From Capsulimonadaceae bacterium (GTDB lineage Bacteria > Armatimonadota > Armatimonadia > Armatimonadales > Capsulimonadaceae): a DNA stretch of 64,000 bases. A program made the translations under genes and the position numbers. The DNA is taken from positions 1 through 64,000 of the forward strand of contig JARLGU010000001.1 in the NCBI GenBank assembly GCA_031292625.1, given 5' to 3'. Position 1 is the stretch's first letter. Each line of letters starts with the position of its first letter. This document shows positions 50,137 through 58,608 of the stretch, in pieces. The notes beneath the pieces are model-generated. The model did no database searches. It was not told the DNA's origin and saw only the letters and a list, made by a program, of their open reading frames with translations.

Positions 50137-52386
50137 GTGAACAAGAAGCTCCTGGTCACGCTAGCTCTGCTGATATTGCCCGGCGTCGCCGTATCTATCG
50201 GCGCTCTCGTGTACTTGGCGCACGCCTTCACCAAGGGCGTCCTTTTGCGACATCGCGCGGTTCCCTCGCTCGCCAGGTATCAGCCGTATCCGGGGTCGGC
50301 GGGCGTTGTTGTGTGCGAGCCGGTCACCGGTCACGCGACGTCCGATGCGGCGGCGTTTGGAGATGCCTGCGCCGAGTGGCTGCACTATACGATCGGGGGC
50401 GATCCGGACGCAGGGCAGACTCCGTGGTGGTTGGGCGTCAATACCGCGCTCATCGAATCAGGCAAGCCCAATCTCCGGTGGACGCTCGATCAGACGAGGT
50501 TTCTCGCTCAATGTCCTGGCGTCCCGTACGCCGCGGTCGGCAAAATCGATGGGGCCGCTGCGAACCTGACGCTTACGTATCAGGTGTACAAAATCCCCGA
50601 GCGCCTTGCCATGGGAGCCCCGATCGTGCTGCACGGCACTCGGGAGCAAGTCGTCAGGTTGCTTCCCGGGGCTGCGAACTCGATTGCCCGCGATATTGGC
50701 CTTCGCGCAGTCTCGCCGATCCCTCCGGTGCTTCCCCCCGACGACCTCGCCTTTGTCAACTCCATGCGATGGCGCTGGAATTGGCCCTCTGGCGCCGAGG
50801 CGCGCAGGCTCCAAGGGCTCGCGAAGACCGATCCGATGGCCGCTCTCGTCTGGTTGAACGCCGGCGCCTACGCCGACGAGGCGACTTTTCGGGAGGCTAT
50901 CAGCACGCTTGCGAAGCTCGCTCCGAAGAGTGCGTTCACGTGGTCGCAGATTTGCTATGTCGATGTGAATCAAGCGGAGCGGTTTTACGCGGAGGTTTTG
51001 CGGCAGGCCGCGAAGCATCCCCACAACTATCTGTTAGCCGACGCGTCCGTCCGAGTTGCGCGAGCGCAGCGAGATGAGGCGGCTGAAACGGCAGCGGCCG
51101 CCAGCGTCGTACGCTGCGCCCCCAAGAACCCTCGGGCCTGGCTAACGCTCAGTTGGACGGCGAGCCATGCGGCGGACCGGATCCGCTACGGCCGGACATA
51201 CGACAAGATCAGCTCGTCGGAGGAGACCGAACTCGATCCGCTCTACGGAACGAGCTTCGCGGCAACTGCTCGCGCCACGCGGCTTGATCCCTTGTGTCAA
51301 AGAGCCTGGGCCGAGCTCGCCGAATCGGCGACCTTTGCGGGATCGAGCGCTGACGCGGACCACGCCTTCTGGAAGTCGGTCAAGCTTCCAGGCCATGGCA
51401 TCGAGGATTACAGATGGGCATTTCAGATGTATCAGCCCAAGTGGGGCGGCAACTCATTCGCGATGCGCAAGGTCGTGGACGCGGTGGTAGCGGATAAGGC
51501 GATCGGGGTTGCGGATATGAGCGAGTTGCTCGAGTCGTTGGATGCCGCCGCGACATCGGATACTCACGATTACCTCGCCCGTACGATGATCGACAAGGCG
51601 AATGTCGTACTGGATCACGATCCTGGCAACGTAAAGAGCTCCCTAATCAAAGCGACTGCGCAATTTGCGCTGAAGATCCCAGATGAGGCCGTGAAGACCA
51701 TCGACGCGATGAATGCCGTGCATCCCTCGGACACAAGCGGCAGGAACCTGCTCGCGGATCGCTACGAAGCGGATCGCCGGTGGCTCGATGCCCGTAGGAT
51801 TCGTGTGACAATCGCCGCGAAAAGCCCTGACGATGCCTACAATCTGGGTTGTCTCGGCATGGATTACAAAGAGCTGGGAATGATCCGGGACGCCGTCGTG
51901 AGCCTCAATCGGTCGGTAAAGTTGAACCCGAACAACTCGACGCCGCACCTTTACCTCGGCAGGCTCGCCTATGCACGGCACGATTTGCGAGGCGCCGAGA
52001 CGGAGTTCAAGGCGGCCCTCGCGTGCAAAACTCATCTGGAAGACAGTCTCGATGGATTGGCGCAGGTCACCGATGAACTTGGCCAGTACCGCGATTGCAT
52101 CAAGTATGTCCTGATGGATCTCCAGATCGATCCATGCGATCTGGACGCGCTATGGCCGGCGAGCGATGCGTATCTTCAGCTTCACGACTACAAGAACTGC
52201 GATCGCACTTGCAATATCATTCTGCAGATCCGGTCGAACGATGCCCTCGCACACGAAAATCTGGCCGAGAGCTATCTCGGCCAGAAGAGGCTCGCCGACG
52301 CGAAGCGAGAATGGAAGACCGTGCTTACCTTAGGCGATGCGCGAATAGCCGCCGCCGCTCGAGGGTATTTGGCCAAGTATCCGTAA
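50137..52386 (+). CDS. Membrane-anchored TPR protein
   Basis: 749 residues. An N-terminal signal anchor (LLVTLALLILPGVAVSIGAL) is followed by a 200-residue domain with a periplasmic-ligand-like fold (GVVVCEPVTGHATSDAAAFG, AVGKIDGAAANLTLTYQVYK), similar to the TolB/adenylate-cyclase-associated 'integral-sensor' domain that precedes TPRs. From about residue 235 there are many tetratricopeptide repeats, clearest in AYNLGCLGMDYKELGMIRDA, LYLGRLAYARHDLRGAETEF and AHENLAESYLGQKRLADAKR. Start is uncertain: GTG 50137 has GGGGGA upstream, ATG 50125 has none. Probably an outward-facing scaffold; partner unknown. Confidence 0.8.
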   Translation: MNKKLLVTLALLILPGVAVSIGALVYLAHAFTKGVLLRHRAVPSLARYQPYPGSAGVVVCEPVTGHATSDAAAFGDACAEWLHYTIGGDPDAGQTPWWLGVNTALIESGKPNLRWTLDQTRFLAQCPGVPYAAVGKIDGAAANLTLTYQVYKIPERLAMGAPIVLHGTREQVVRLLPGAANSIARDIGLRAVSPIPPVLPPDDLAFVNSMRWRWNWPSGAEARRLQGLAKTDPMAALVWLNAGAYADEATFREAISTLAKLAPKSAFTWSQICYVDVNQAERFYAEVLRQAAKHPHNYLLADASVRVARAQRDEAAETAAAASVVRCAPKNPRAWLTLSWTASHAADRIRYGRTYDKISSSEETELDPLYGTSFAATARATRLDPLCQRAWAELAESATFAGSSADADHAFWKSVKLPGHGIEDYRWAFQMYQPKWGGNSFAMRKVVDAVVADKAIGVADMSELLESLDAAATSDTHDYLARTMIDKANVVLDHDPGNVKSSLIKATAQFALKIPDEAVKTIDAMNAVHPSDTSGRNLLADRYEADRRWLDARRIRVTIAAKSPDDAYNLGCLGMDYKELGMIRDAVVSLNRSVKLNPNNSTPHLYLGRLAYARHDLRGAETEFKAALACKTHLEDSLDGLAQVTDELGQYRDCIKYVLMDLQIDPCDLDALWPASDAYLQLHDYKNCDRTCNIILQIRSNDALAHENLAESYLGQKRLADAKREWKTVLTLGDARIAAAARGYLAKYP

Positions 52387-52434
52387 CACGGCAGGCGATG
52401 AACGCTCCGCTGCCGCTTAGCCGTTCTCGATGCA

Positions 52435-52478
52435 CTTCGCGGGATTGAGGCGGCACACTACGTGCTTATCCCGCGAAG
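52435..52478. terminator. Hairpin between convergent TPR and DUF6785 genes
   Basis: An 11-bp perfect stem, CTTCGCGGGAT (52435-52445) with ATCCCGCGAAG (52468-52478), loop of 22. No T-run on either side. Lies 48 bases after the TPR stop and 22 before the opposing stop. Confidence 0.55.
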
Positions 52479-52500
52479 CAATTGGTCAGCGAACGGCCGC

Positions 52501-54522
52501 CTATGGCCAGGGGAAGTCTGGAGCGGACAGGCCGATCGACGGGGTGGAGAGCACGGCCCAGATCATCGCGCTCGTGAACTCGCCGAGGATCATGCCCAGC
52601 ATGAACGGACGGAAGCGGCGGTAGGCCTGGATGCCGCCGTAACGCATTACGGGAACCTTGATGATCCACGCCATCAAGCACGGGAACCACAGCACGATCA
52701 TCGACCAGGTCGGCGCAACCGCATAGGCAAGCGGGTGCAGCGGGAACCACGGCACCAGAGTCCGCAGGCGGACCATGGCGGTGGTTACCACGATGCCGAG
52801 CGCTAGACCGCCTCCCGCCGACGCATCGAACGGCACGGTCATCCGCTTGATTGCATTCGCGGCCTGACTGTAAAGGTTGCCCGAGTTGGCGTCCGGATAG
52901 CTATAGAGCGTGACTTGTCCGTGCGTGTAGCTGACCGTCAGGAAGACGGTCGACGCGACGATGAACGCGACGATCCCGGCGATCACGAACGGAGCGAGCA
53001 GGGAGCGTTGGCGGAGACGGATATCGCCGGCCATCTTCTGCGCATCCATCAGCGGCGAAAGCAGAACGCCTCGCAGGTCGCGGCAAAAGACGTTGTTGAC
53101 GACGGCGCTCATTGTGATATTTGTCGCGCCCCACGATGAAACGGGAGCGACGAACTGGATCAGGTGGGTCGGCAGGAAGCTGGTTTCGGTCATCAGCAGA
53201 CCGGCTTCGTTGACCGCGCGGCTCATGATGATCGCCGTGAAGAACAGGTAGATCGCCATGATGGCGGCTGCGAGATACGGACTCATGCCCGCAATCGTCA
53301 GCCAGCCGACCACTCCGAGGAAGCCGGCAACCACGCCGATAATCGCCGCCCGGTAAGAGAGCATCTCCCCTGAATCGTCGAGCACCTTATTCTTCGTGAA
53401 GGCCGTTCGGAAGACGTCGCGGAAGTGCTGATGTCCCAAAACGACGTACGAGATTACGAGGACGATGTATGCGCCCGCCGCCTGGTGGCCCGTGAATACG
53501 CGGGCATTATGCGTGACGATCCCGGTCGGGACGCCGCCGAGCTGGACGGTGATAACATCTTCGAGGCGCGTCAATATGAAGAAGAACCAGAGCGAGAACA
53601 GCAGGTCATTTGGCAGCAGGTAGGCGAAACCGATCGCGGCGAACGAGCAATAGACCGTCGTGTAGTCGATCGCATTCCATGGCCTGGTTGTAAAGATTGG
53701 GTTAATGGGGTACGACAACGGGATGCTCGGCCACGAGGGGAAGTTGGCGTGCACGCCGTTAATCAGGAATATGAACACCGTAAGCGCGAATCCGCCCCAC
53801 AGCATCCGGCTGCGCATGAATGGCTTGCCATCAATTTCGTCGCGAATCATCGCGATTGGCAACGCGGTCAGTGGAAACGAGAGGCGCTCGCTGTCCATCC
53901 ACTGGCGACGGATGAGGACCGATAGGCAGATAAACACCCAAACGGCGCATCCGACGAGCACGAACATCGCGGCAAGAGGACCGATCCAGGCTGCATATGG
54001 CACGTGCTGGCCATGCGTCAATCCTTCGTAGTACTGCCGGAGACCGTCGGGACACGCCGCCGCGGCTGTCGGCGCGAATGGCAGCATCCAGGATGGCAAA
54101 TGCCGCGTTAGCAACTCGTTATAGCGCGTGACCGTGTTCGAGTGATAGGGCAGGAATGCTAGCGGCGGAATGACCTTTTCGATTGCGCCGCGCGTCGAGA
54201 CCATCACTCCGACGAGCAACATTGTATAGATAATCAGAATGTCGGCCGCATTGAGCAGCTCTTTATGCGCGAGCTTTGAGAAGCCTTTGTTAAGCAGAAC
54301 GAGCAGGAATAGGCCGACTACTGCGGGCGGCGCGAGTTGAAGGACGCCAAACTGGACGTTCTTCGTCACCATATCCGCGTATACGGAAATCGCGGATATG
54401 CCGACAACGAGGGGGACGCCGATGACGAGCGCGCGCGCACGTAAACCAAACGCGTGCCCAACGACGGGCGCGGAAGCCGGATCGGACGATGCCGGCGTGG
54501 ACGACGTAGTCAATGTGGCCAT
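52501..54522 (-). CDS. Multi-pass membrane protein, DUF6784/DUF6785 (OPT transporter-like)
   Basis: 673 residues with about 14 hydrophobic segments, for instance LVIGVPLVVGISAISVYADM, PPAVVGLFLLVLLNKGF, AMFVLVGCAVWVFICLSVLI and AAIIGVVAGFLGVVGWLTIA. WMDSERLSFPLTALPIAMI and MSRAVNEAGLLMTETSFLPT are the hallmark segments of DUF6785 proteins, common in Planctomycetota and Armatimonadota and distantly like oligopeptide transporters (OPT). A carrier for an oligosaccharide or peptide is plausible; none is proven. The gene is convergent with the TPR gene, has no operon partner, and its upstream side is a long gap with a decayed fucosidase. Confidence 0.8.
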   Translation of the reverse strand: MATLTTSSTPASSDPASAPVVGHAFGLRARALVIGVPLVVGISAISVYADMVTKNVQFGVLQLAPPAVVGLFLLVLLNKGFSKLAHKELLNAADILIIYTMLLVGVMVSTRGAIEKVIPPLAFLPYHSNTVTRYNELLTRHLPSWMLPFAPTAAAACPDGLRQYYEGLTHGQHVPYAAWIGPLAAMFVLVGCAVWVFICLSVLIRRQWMDSERLSFPLTALPIAMIRDEIDGKPFMRSRMLWGGFALTVFIFLINGVHANFPSWPSIPLSYPINPIFTTRPWNAIDYTTVYCSFAAIGFAYLLPNDLLFSLWFFFILTRLEDVITVQLGGVPTGIVTHNARVFTGHQAAGAYIVLVISYVVLGHQHFRDVFRTAFTKNKVLDDSGEMLSYRAAIIGVVAGFLGVVGWLTIAGMSPYLAAAIMAIYLFFTAIIMSRAVNEAGLLMTETSFLPTHLIQFVAPVSSWGATNITMSAVVNNVFCRDLRGVLLSPLMDAQKMAGDIRLRQRSLLAPFVIAGIVAFIVASTVFLTVSYTHGQVTLYSYPDANSGNLYSQAANAIKRMTVPFDASAGGGLALGIVVTTAMVRLRTLVPWFPLHPLAYAVAPTWSMIVLWFPCLMAWIIKVPVMRYGGIQAYRRFRPFMLGMILGEFTSAMIWAVLSTPSIGLSAPDFPWP

Positions 54523-54861
54523 AGTTAGTTCCTAAGAGTCTCCGTGAAAGCGAACCTGTGTCAGGCGCTTTCTGGCCGCAGGGCCAATTTCCTTGCGCGT
54601 TTGCGCACTTTGCCGAGCGGGACGTGCCTTACCAAAGTGCCGCATCTTTTGGTTTCGCTGACTTCCGCGTACTGAACTCGCAAAAGTTCGGTTCTTTCGC
54701 GGCGCCGGCGATCGTCAGTCGCGGTTCGCGCGCGGATACCGGGGCAAGGCGCTCGGCGCGCTTTGCCGCAACGAACCTTCTGACGCGTTAGCCGTCCGTA
54801 AGTTCCTTTTGCAGTACGAGAAGATCAGGCGATTCTCGGATCCGCGGCTCGAGCGCGTAAC
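54523..54861. other. Intergenic gap, no gene seen
   Basis: About 340 bases between the DUF6785 start and the fucosidase remnant. Presumably holds the DUF6785 promoter; no clear boxes, repeats or genes recognised. Confidence 0.4.
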
Positions 54862-55190
54862 CTATGCCATCCGTGTTTGTCGCTCGGTATGAGAACAGCT
54901 GCGCCGCTGTCCGGCATACTTGCGGACATGATCTGGACTTCTCGGCGGTCGCTGGATGACGATCGCATCAGGCTGAAGACGCTGCGATAGGCCGAGGAGA
55001 TCGGGACCGCCCTGCTCGGGAGGGAGGACGCCGCCATCAAACCGTATCTCGAACAGTTTACCGTAGTTGGACCAAAGTTCGGTTGTCTGGATCAATGCGA
55101 TTTCGTTGCTGCGCCGCCGAGCCTCCGATCCGGCGCTCCGGACGAACCCGGGATCGCCACTCAAGGAGGATGTCTTTGCAATCGTAGGCG
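54862..55190 (-). pseudogene. Fragment of alpha-L-fucosidase (GH29)
   Basis: On the minus strand a frame translates to NEIALIQTTELWSNYGKLFE, then IRFDGGVLPPEQGGPDLLGL and LQPDAIVIQ. This is the core of GH29 alpha-L-fucosidases, whose normal consensus around the nucleophile is LTELW(S/T)NYG-LFEIWFDGG-LPPEQGGPD. Here Trp of IWFDGG has become Arg. Upstream the frame meets a stop (TAA near 55190) with no N-terminal half, and downstream homology is lost after SPDHVR, with unrelated sequence to the stop at 54862. It is a decayed gene of about 80 homologous codons. Upstream bases 55191-55471 hold nothing recognisable apart from the site of the next gene's promoter. Confidence 0.75.
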
Positions 55191-55471
55191 CTTACGGCTT
55201 TTTTTCGAATTTGTTCACCGTTCCTCATCGCCCGAGCGGATTACTGTCGCATGGTCTATAGAGAGCATTGTACCCGCAATCAAATTGATAATCGGCATGG
55301 TTGTGTCCCGAAGGCGATGGTTTCAGCCGCAAGCGAAAAACAGAATTCTCTTTTAGACAAGAAGTTTTCTGATAATTACTACTTGAAAGCGAACCGAATG
55401 CCGGTATTATTGGTGTATTCATTGGATGGCGCTTTTGAGCCGCCAATGCTAGTGCCACAAGGAGCATATTC

Positions 55472-55756
55472 ATGAAAACCCGTCAGATAGCAGCCGCCTG
55501 TGCGGCCCTCTCGTTCTTCTGCGTTTCCCTATCAGCAGTGTCCTACGCGGACATGGCCGGTAGAGACAAAATGGACCATGGCAAGATGCCCATGGGCAAG
55601 ATGATGACCGGGCACCATATGATGGCGTCTCACGGCATGATGGGGCGTAAGCATCGCATGCACCACCATATGGGAATGAAGAAGGCCGGTATGATGCACG
55701 GAATGCACAAGATGGATAAGATGGGCGGCAAGATGGATTCCAAAATGAAGATGTAG
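55472..55756 (+). CDS. Small secreted Met/His/Lys-rich protein (probable metal binder)
   Basis: 94 residues. Signal peptide (IAAACAALSFFCVSLSAVSY) then a body made almost only of Met, His, Lys and Gly: KMDHGKMPMGKMMTGHHMMA, then HRMHHHMGMKKAGMMHGMHK. MxxxM and HHxM patterns resemble the copper-binding segments of CopA/CopC, PcoE and other periplasmic Cu(I) sponges. The start has AAGGAG 8 bases upstream. Stand-alone gene between the fucosidase remnant and a terminator. Low complexity makes distant homology unreliable; the metal role is inference. Confidence 0.75.
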   Translation: MKTRQIAAACAALSFFCVSLSAVSYADMAGRDKMDHGKMPMGKMMTGHHMMASHGMMGRKHRMHHHMGMKKAGMMHGMHKMDKMGGKMDSKMKM

Positions 55757-55827
55757 TGCCAGGCCTAACAAGCCGTCCGGCAGTGCGCGAATCGGAATTC
55801 GCGTAAGTCGTGACCCGTAATAGTCGT

Positions 55828-55858
55828 TCGCCCCGGAGACCATGCAGGTTTCCGGGGC
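55828..55858 (+). terminator. Terminator after the Met/His-rich gene
   Basis: CGCCCCGGAGACC (55828-55840) pairs with GGTTTCCGGGGCG (55846-55858), 12 of 13 bases, loop ATGCA. Followed by ATTTCGATTTGG. It sits between convergent genes and may serve both. Confidence 0.65.
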
Positions 55859-55894
55859 GATTTCGATTTGGCCTTTCCAGCAGCAAGAACGTGA

Positions 55895-57703
55895 CTAGAC
55901 GACGCGTATGCTGAGGTTGAGCGGTTCGCCGGGAAGCATGGCGTAGGTGAGCGGAATGGCTTCGAAGCCCGGCACATGCTGGAATATCCGATCGATGCCG
56001 GGGAGGGCGACCGATGTTTTGACGCTAGCCACGATCACCACGCTGCAATCGGGTCTCCTTACCGTAAATTCAAGGCCGCCCTCGCTTTCGAGCGATCGTT
56101 CGGAACGCGGCGAGATAATTGGGAGCACAAACGAGGCCTCCTGGACGATCGAGCCTTTGTAGGACACGGTGATGCCGACGCAGCTGCCGTCGAATCGAAC
56201 GGTCTGAGTATAGATAATCTCCCCGGAGATCGGTGCGCTGCCGTTGCGAGTTACGAGTCGTCCCTCCGAGCGCACGGCGATTTCACCGTCATGCGTATCG
56301 ACGATAATCACCGCTGCCGGGTCGTTGCAACTTCGATACGCCTGACCTTCTTCGAAAAATTCGAGGCGTGGGATCAGCGGAATATCCGGTATGTTGCGTA
56401 AAAGCTGCATGTTGTCTGGTTCGGTGCGCTGGTAGTGCTCCATGCTCGCTGCGAGGATCGGACCGGCGTTTGAGTGCCAGAGCATTGAAAGCGCGCCGCC
56501 CGTTGCGTGGCCGCCAGGCGGGGCGATCCAGTCGTAGCCGGTAATCGTCGCTCGCCAGGGCCCGCTTGCGACGAGGTACGTATCGATATCGGAAAACTGG
56601 CGAATTCCCTGAGCTGTTTCTCGAGGAAGCGGCGGCGCGGCATCCTCGTAAGCGGCCAAGCCCAGGTCGATCGCGGCGGCGATCGCCTTGGCGTGGCAGA
56701 ATGTATGGTGAACGCAAGGCGGTTCGCCGTGCTCCGCGTAGTGCGGTCCGCCATAGAGCAGTCCGTCGTGGGTGCAGCGTTCCAGCAGCTCGGTGTTGCG
56801 CCGCGACGCGGTAATAAAGCGGGCGTCGAGCGGGGCGAGCGCGGCGCATAGCGTCTGGCATCCATCCGATGTGCGGCTGCCCCAATACGTCCATTTCGTA
56901 TTGCGAACGCCGAAGCTGTTGTCCCATGCGCCGTCCGGCAACATGAGCTCGAGGTGCGCCTGCGCCGATTTGAGTACATTGTCCATTACGGCGGAGTTGC
57001 CGCGCAGCATTGCATAGAGCGCGAGGTTCGGCAGGGTCTCCTCGACGTTGTAGCCGATATCGACCGCCCGCGCGCCCTTTGGCGTGGTGTCCCCGCGTCC
57101 TCGCCGGTAATGCTCTCCGTAAAGAAGCCTATCGTTTTCCGACAGGTAGACCATGCATTCGCTGGCCCGTTTGTCCGCGTGGATGGCATATTTTTCATCG
57201 CCGAGCAGATCATAGGCCAGCGCCATCGCGGCAGGGATGGAGGCTGGGTAGTTGATGTTGCCCATATCCATCGTCAGGAAATGGAGCAGAAAATCGGATG
57301 CCGCGCGAAAACGTTGCATCCATCGGTCGCGGGTGGCATCGTCCAGCAAATCGCCGTGGTGGTGCAGCGCTTCGCCGAGCGCGATTTGGCTGAAGACCGT
57401 GATCCCGCGCCAGTCGTTCGTGGTGGGTTCATTCGTAAAGCTTCCATCGAGCTGGGTCACGTGCTTCGACCAGTCGAGCAGCTTGACCGCAGCGTCGACG
57501 TAGCCGTGGTCGCCAGTCAGCTTGGCGGCAGCCAGCAGCGGATAAACGGCGTCGGCGCAGCGCCCGTGTATGCGAGCGCAGGCGGGGCAGAATATGCCGC
57601 CGTCGGCTTCGGGAAGGTCCATGCCATGGACCTGCAGCTTCAGCATCCGGTCGCACCATGATATGAGGAGGCGTTCGTAAAGATTATCTAATTGAGTCGT
57701 CAT
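55895..57703 (-). CDS. Alpha/alpha-toroid protein, probable polysaccharide lyase or hydrolase
   Basis: 602 residues. The N-terminal 380 residues read as an (alpha/alpha) toroid: regular helices with aromatic and Gly turns (YPLLAAAKLTGDHGYVDAAV, VFSQIALGEALHHHGDLLDD, INYPASIPAAMALAYDLLGD). A beta-sandwich follows (VIIVDTHDGEIAVRSEGRLV, then VGITVSYKGSIVQEASFVLP). This toroid-plus-sandwich plan is shared by heparinase II/III-like and alginate lyase families and by some GH families. Conserved-looking HHTFCHAKA and GYNVEETLPN could be the active-site region. No signal peptide. Start at 57703 preferred (GGA 7 bases upstream); 57715 also possible. No family assigned with certainty. Confidence 0.65.
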   Translation of the reverse strand: MTTQLDNLYERLLISWCDRMLKLQVHGMDLPEADGGIFCPACARIHGRCADAVYPLLAAAKLTGDHGYVDAAVKLLDWSKHVTQLDGSFTNEPTTNDWRGITVFSQIALGEALHHHGDLLDDATRDRWMQRFRAASDFLLHFLTMDMGNINYPASIPAAMALAYDLLGDEKYAIHADKRASECMVYLSENDRLLYGEHYRRGRGDTTPKGARAVDIGYNVEETLPNLALYAMLRGNSAVMDNVLKSAQAHLELMLPDGAWDNSFGVRNTKWTYWGSRTSDGCQTLCAALAPLDARFITASRRNTELLERCTHDGLLYGGPHYAEHGEPPCVHHTFCHAKAIAAAIDLGLAAYEDAAPPLPRETAQGIRQFSDIDTYLVASGPWRATITGYDWIAPPGGHATGGALSMLWHSNAGPILAASMEHYQRTEPDNMQLLRNIPDIPLIPRLEFFEEGQAYRSCNDPAAVIIVDTHDGEIAVRSEGRLVTRNGSAPISGEIIYTQTVRFDGSCVGITVSYKGSIVQEASFVLPIISPRSERSLESEGGLEFTVRRPDCSVVIVASVKTSVALPGIDRIFQHVPGFEAIPLTYAMLPGEPLNLSIRVV

Positions 57704-57780
57704 AGGGGCATCCATGTCTAACGAAACGTATTTTGGTGATACGAAACAAGCGCCATGCAAGCTCGATTGGGAGCGAGGAA

Positions 57781-58254
57781 CTAATCGTGGGTCTCGGTTG
57801 TAGGGCGCGGAGCATCGCCGCGTGTCGGTTTTGCGCCCGAACGGAGCAGACGGCGTCTCCGGTTGGCGAGACGGCGGGCATTGCCTCTGGCAATCTCCTC
57901 GGCTTCGTTAACCAGGGCGTGTAGCTCGCTAATCTCTTCTTGAGTGAGCGTCTTCGCGCCGGAGAGGCGCGCGAGCAGACCGTCCATGCGTTCTTGCTTG
58001 GCGGCGGCAAATTGCTCAATAATTTCAGGCTCATCGAACGTCAGGATATCGCCGATGCTCATGCTGAGGGCCTGGCAAATTGCGCTGATGACGCGCATGT
58101 CCACCTTTTCGAGGGGCTCCTCGGGGTCCGTAAGGCGATAAACGCTTTTAGGATTGACGCGGTCGCCTTGCTCGGCAATCCTGCGCACGAGATCCGCAGT
58201 CGTCAAATGCTCCCGCTCGAGAACCGATTTGAGGCGGGAATAGGCTTCCTGCAT
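57781..58254 (-). CDS. XRE-family transcriptional regulator
   Basis: 157 residues. Cro/CI-type helix-turn-helix at 1-75: AYSRLKSVLEREHLTTADLV, RVNPKSVYRLTDPEEPLEKV, and VISAICQALSMSIGDILTF, the last being the usual closing helix. The C-terminal half is helical and charged (FAAAKQERMDGLLARLSGAK, EEISELHALVNEAEEIARGN), then strongly basic (RRLANRRRRLLRSG). An effector domain is not evident. It lies 77 bases upstream of the toroid-protein gene on the same strand and is divergent from module 3. The ATG at 58254 is used; the open frame begins at a TTG at 58278. Confidence 0.82.
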   Translation of the reverse strand: MQEAYSRLKSVLEREHLTTADLVRRIAEQGDRVNPKSVYRLTDPEEPLEKVDMRVISAICQALSMSIGDILTFDEPEIIEQFAAAKQERMDGLLARLSGAKTLTQEEISELHALVNEAEEIARGNARRLANRRRRLLRSGAKPTRGDAPRPTTETHD

Positions 58255-58500
58255 GAGAGAGGTTCCTTTAGTTGCCAATTCAGTACGATGAAGATTTTAC
58301 CATATTGGCGGCACCATGCATGCAGCGGCATTCTTCCGTTTGCGCGGGCAGGTACGGCCGTGGGTCGTTCTTTGGATGCGGACGCGAGAGAGGAGAAAGA
58401 TTGCTCGCCGATAGTCCGGCTGAGATAAGCGACGGCGGCGCTTGGAAAGGCCCCGGCGCTGACTTTTGAAAGGAGGCTGAGTATTCACATTTTTCCTATA

Positions 58501-58529
58501 TTGACAAAGCACCGCGGGGGTGATATACT
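58501..58529 (+). promoter_or_regulatory. Sigma-70 promoter of the LacI gene (module 3)
   Basis: TTGACA (58501-58506), 17-base spacer, TATACT (58524-58529). The spacer contains CACC-N5-GGTG. Same geometry as the promoters of the regulators of modules 1 and 2. Confidence 0.85.
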
Positions 58530-58541
58530 CTCAATGTTGCA

Positions 58542-58557
58542 GGATAAACGTTACCCC
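58542..58557. promoter_or_regulatory. Possible LacI-type operator
   Basis: GGATAAACGTTACCCC, imperfectly symmetric about AACGTT (10 of 16 bases match the reverse complement), centred about 14 bases after the expected transcription start. LacI-family operators are usually symmetric about a central CG, as here. Confidence 0.3.
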
Positions 58558-58608
58558 TAGCTGATTTCTTATGGCGAAAACGATACTCTCGACAATTGAG
58601 GCTGACCG

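Noticed and set aside
50097-51077. 326-codon plus-strand frame inside the TPR gene
   Set aside because: Off-frame shadow; Arg- and Ser-rich with no domain, while the other frame encodes clear TPRs.
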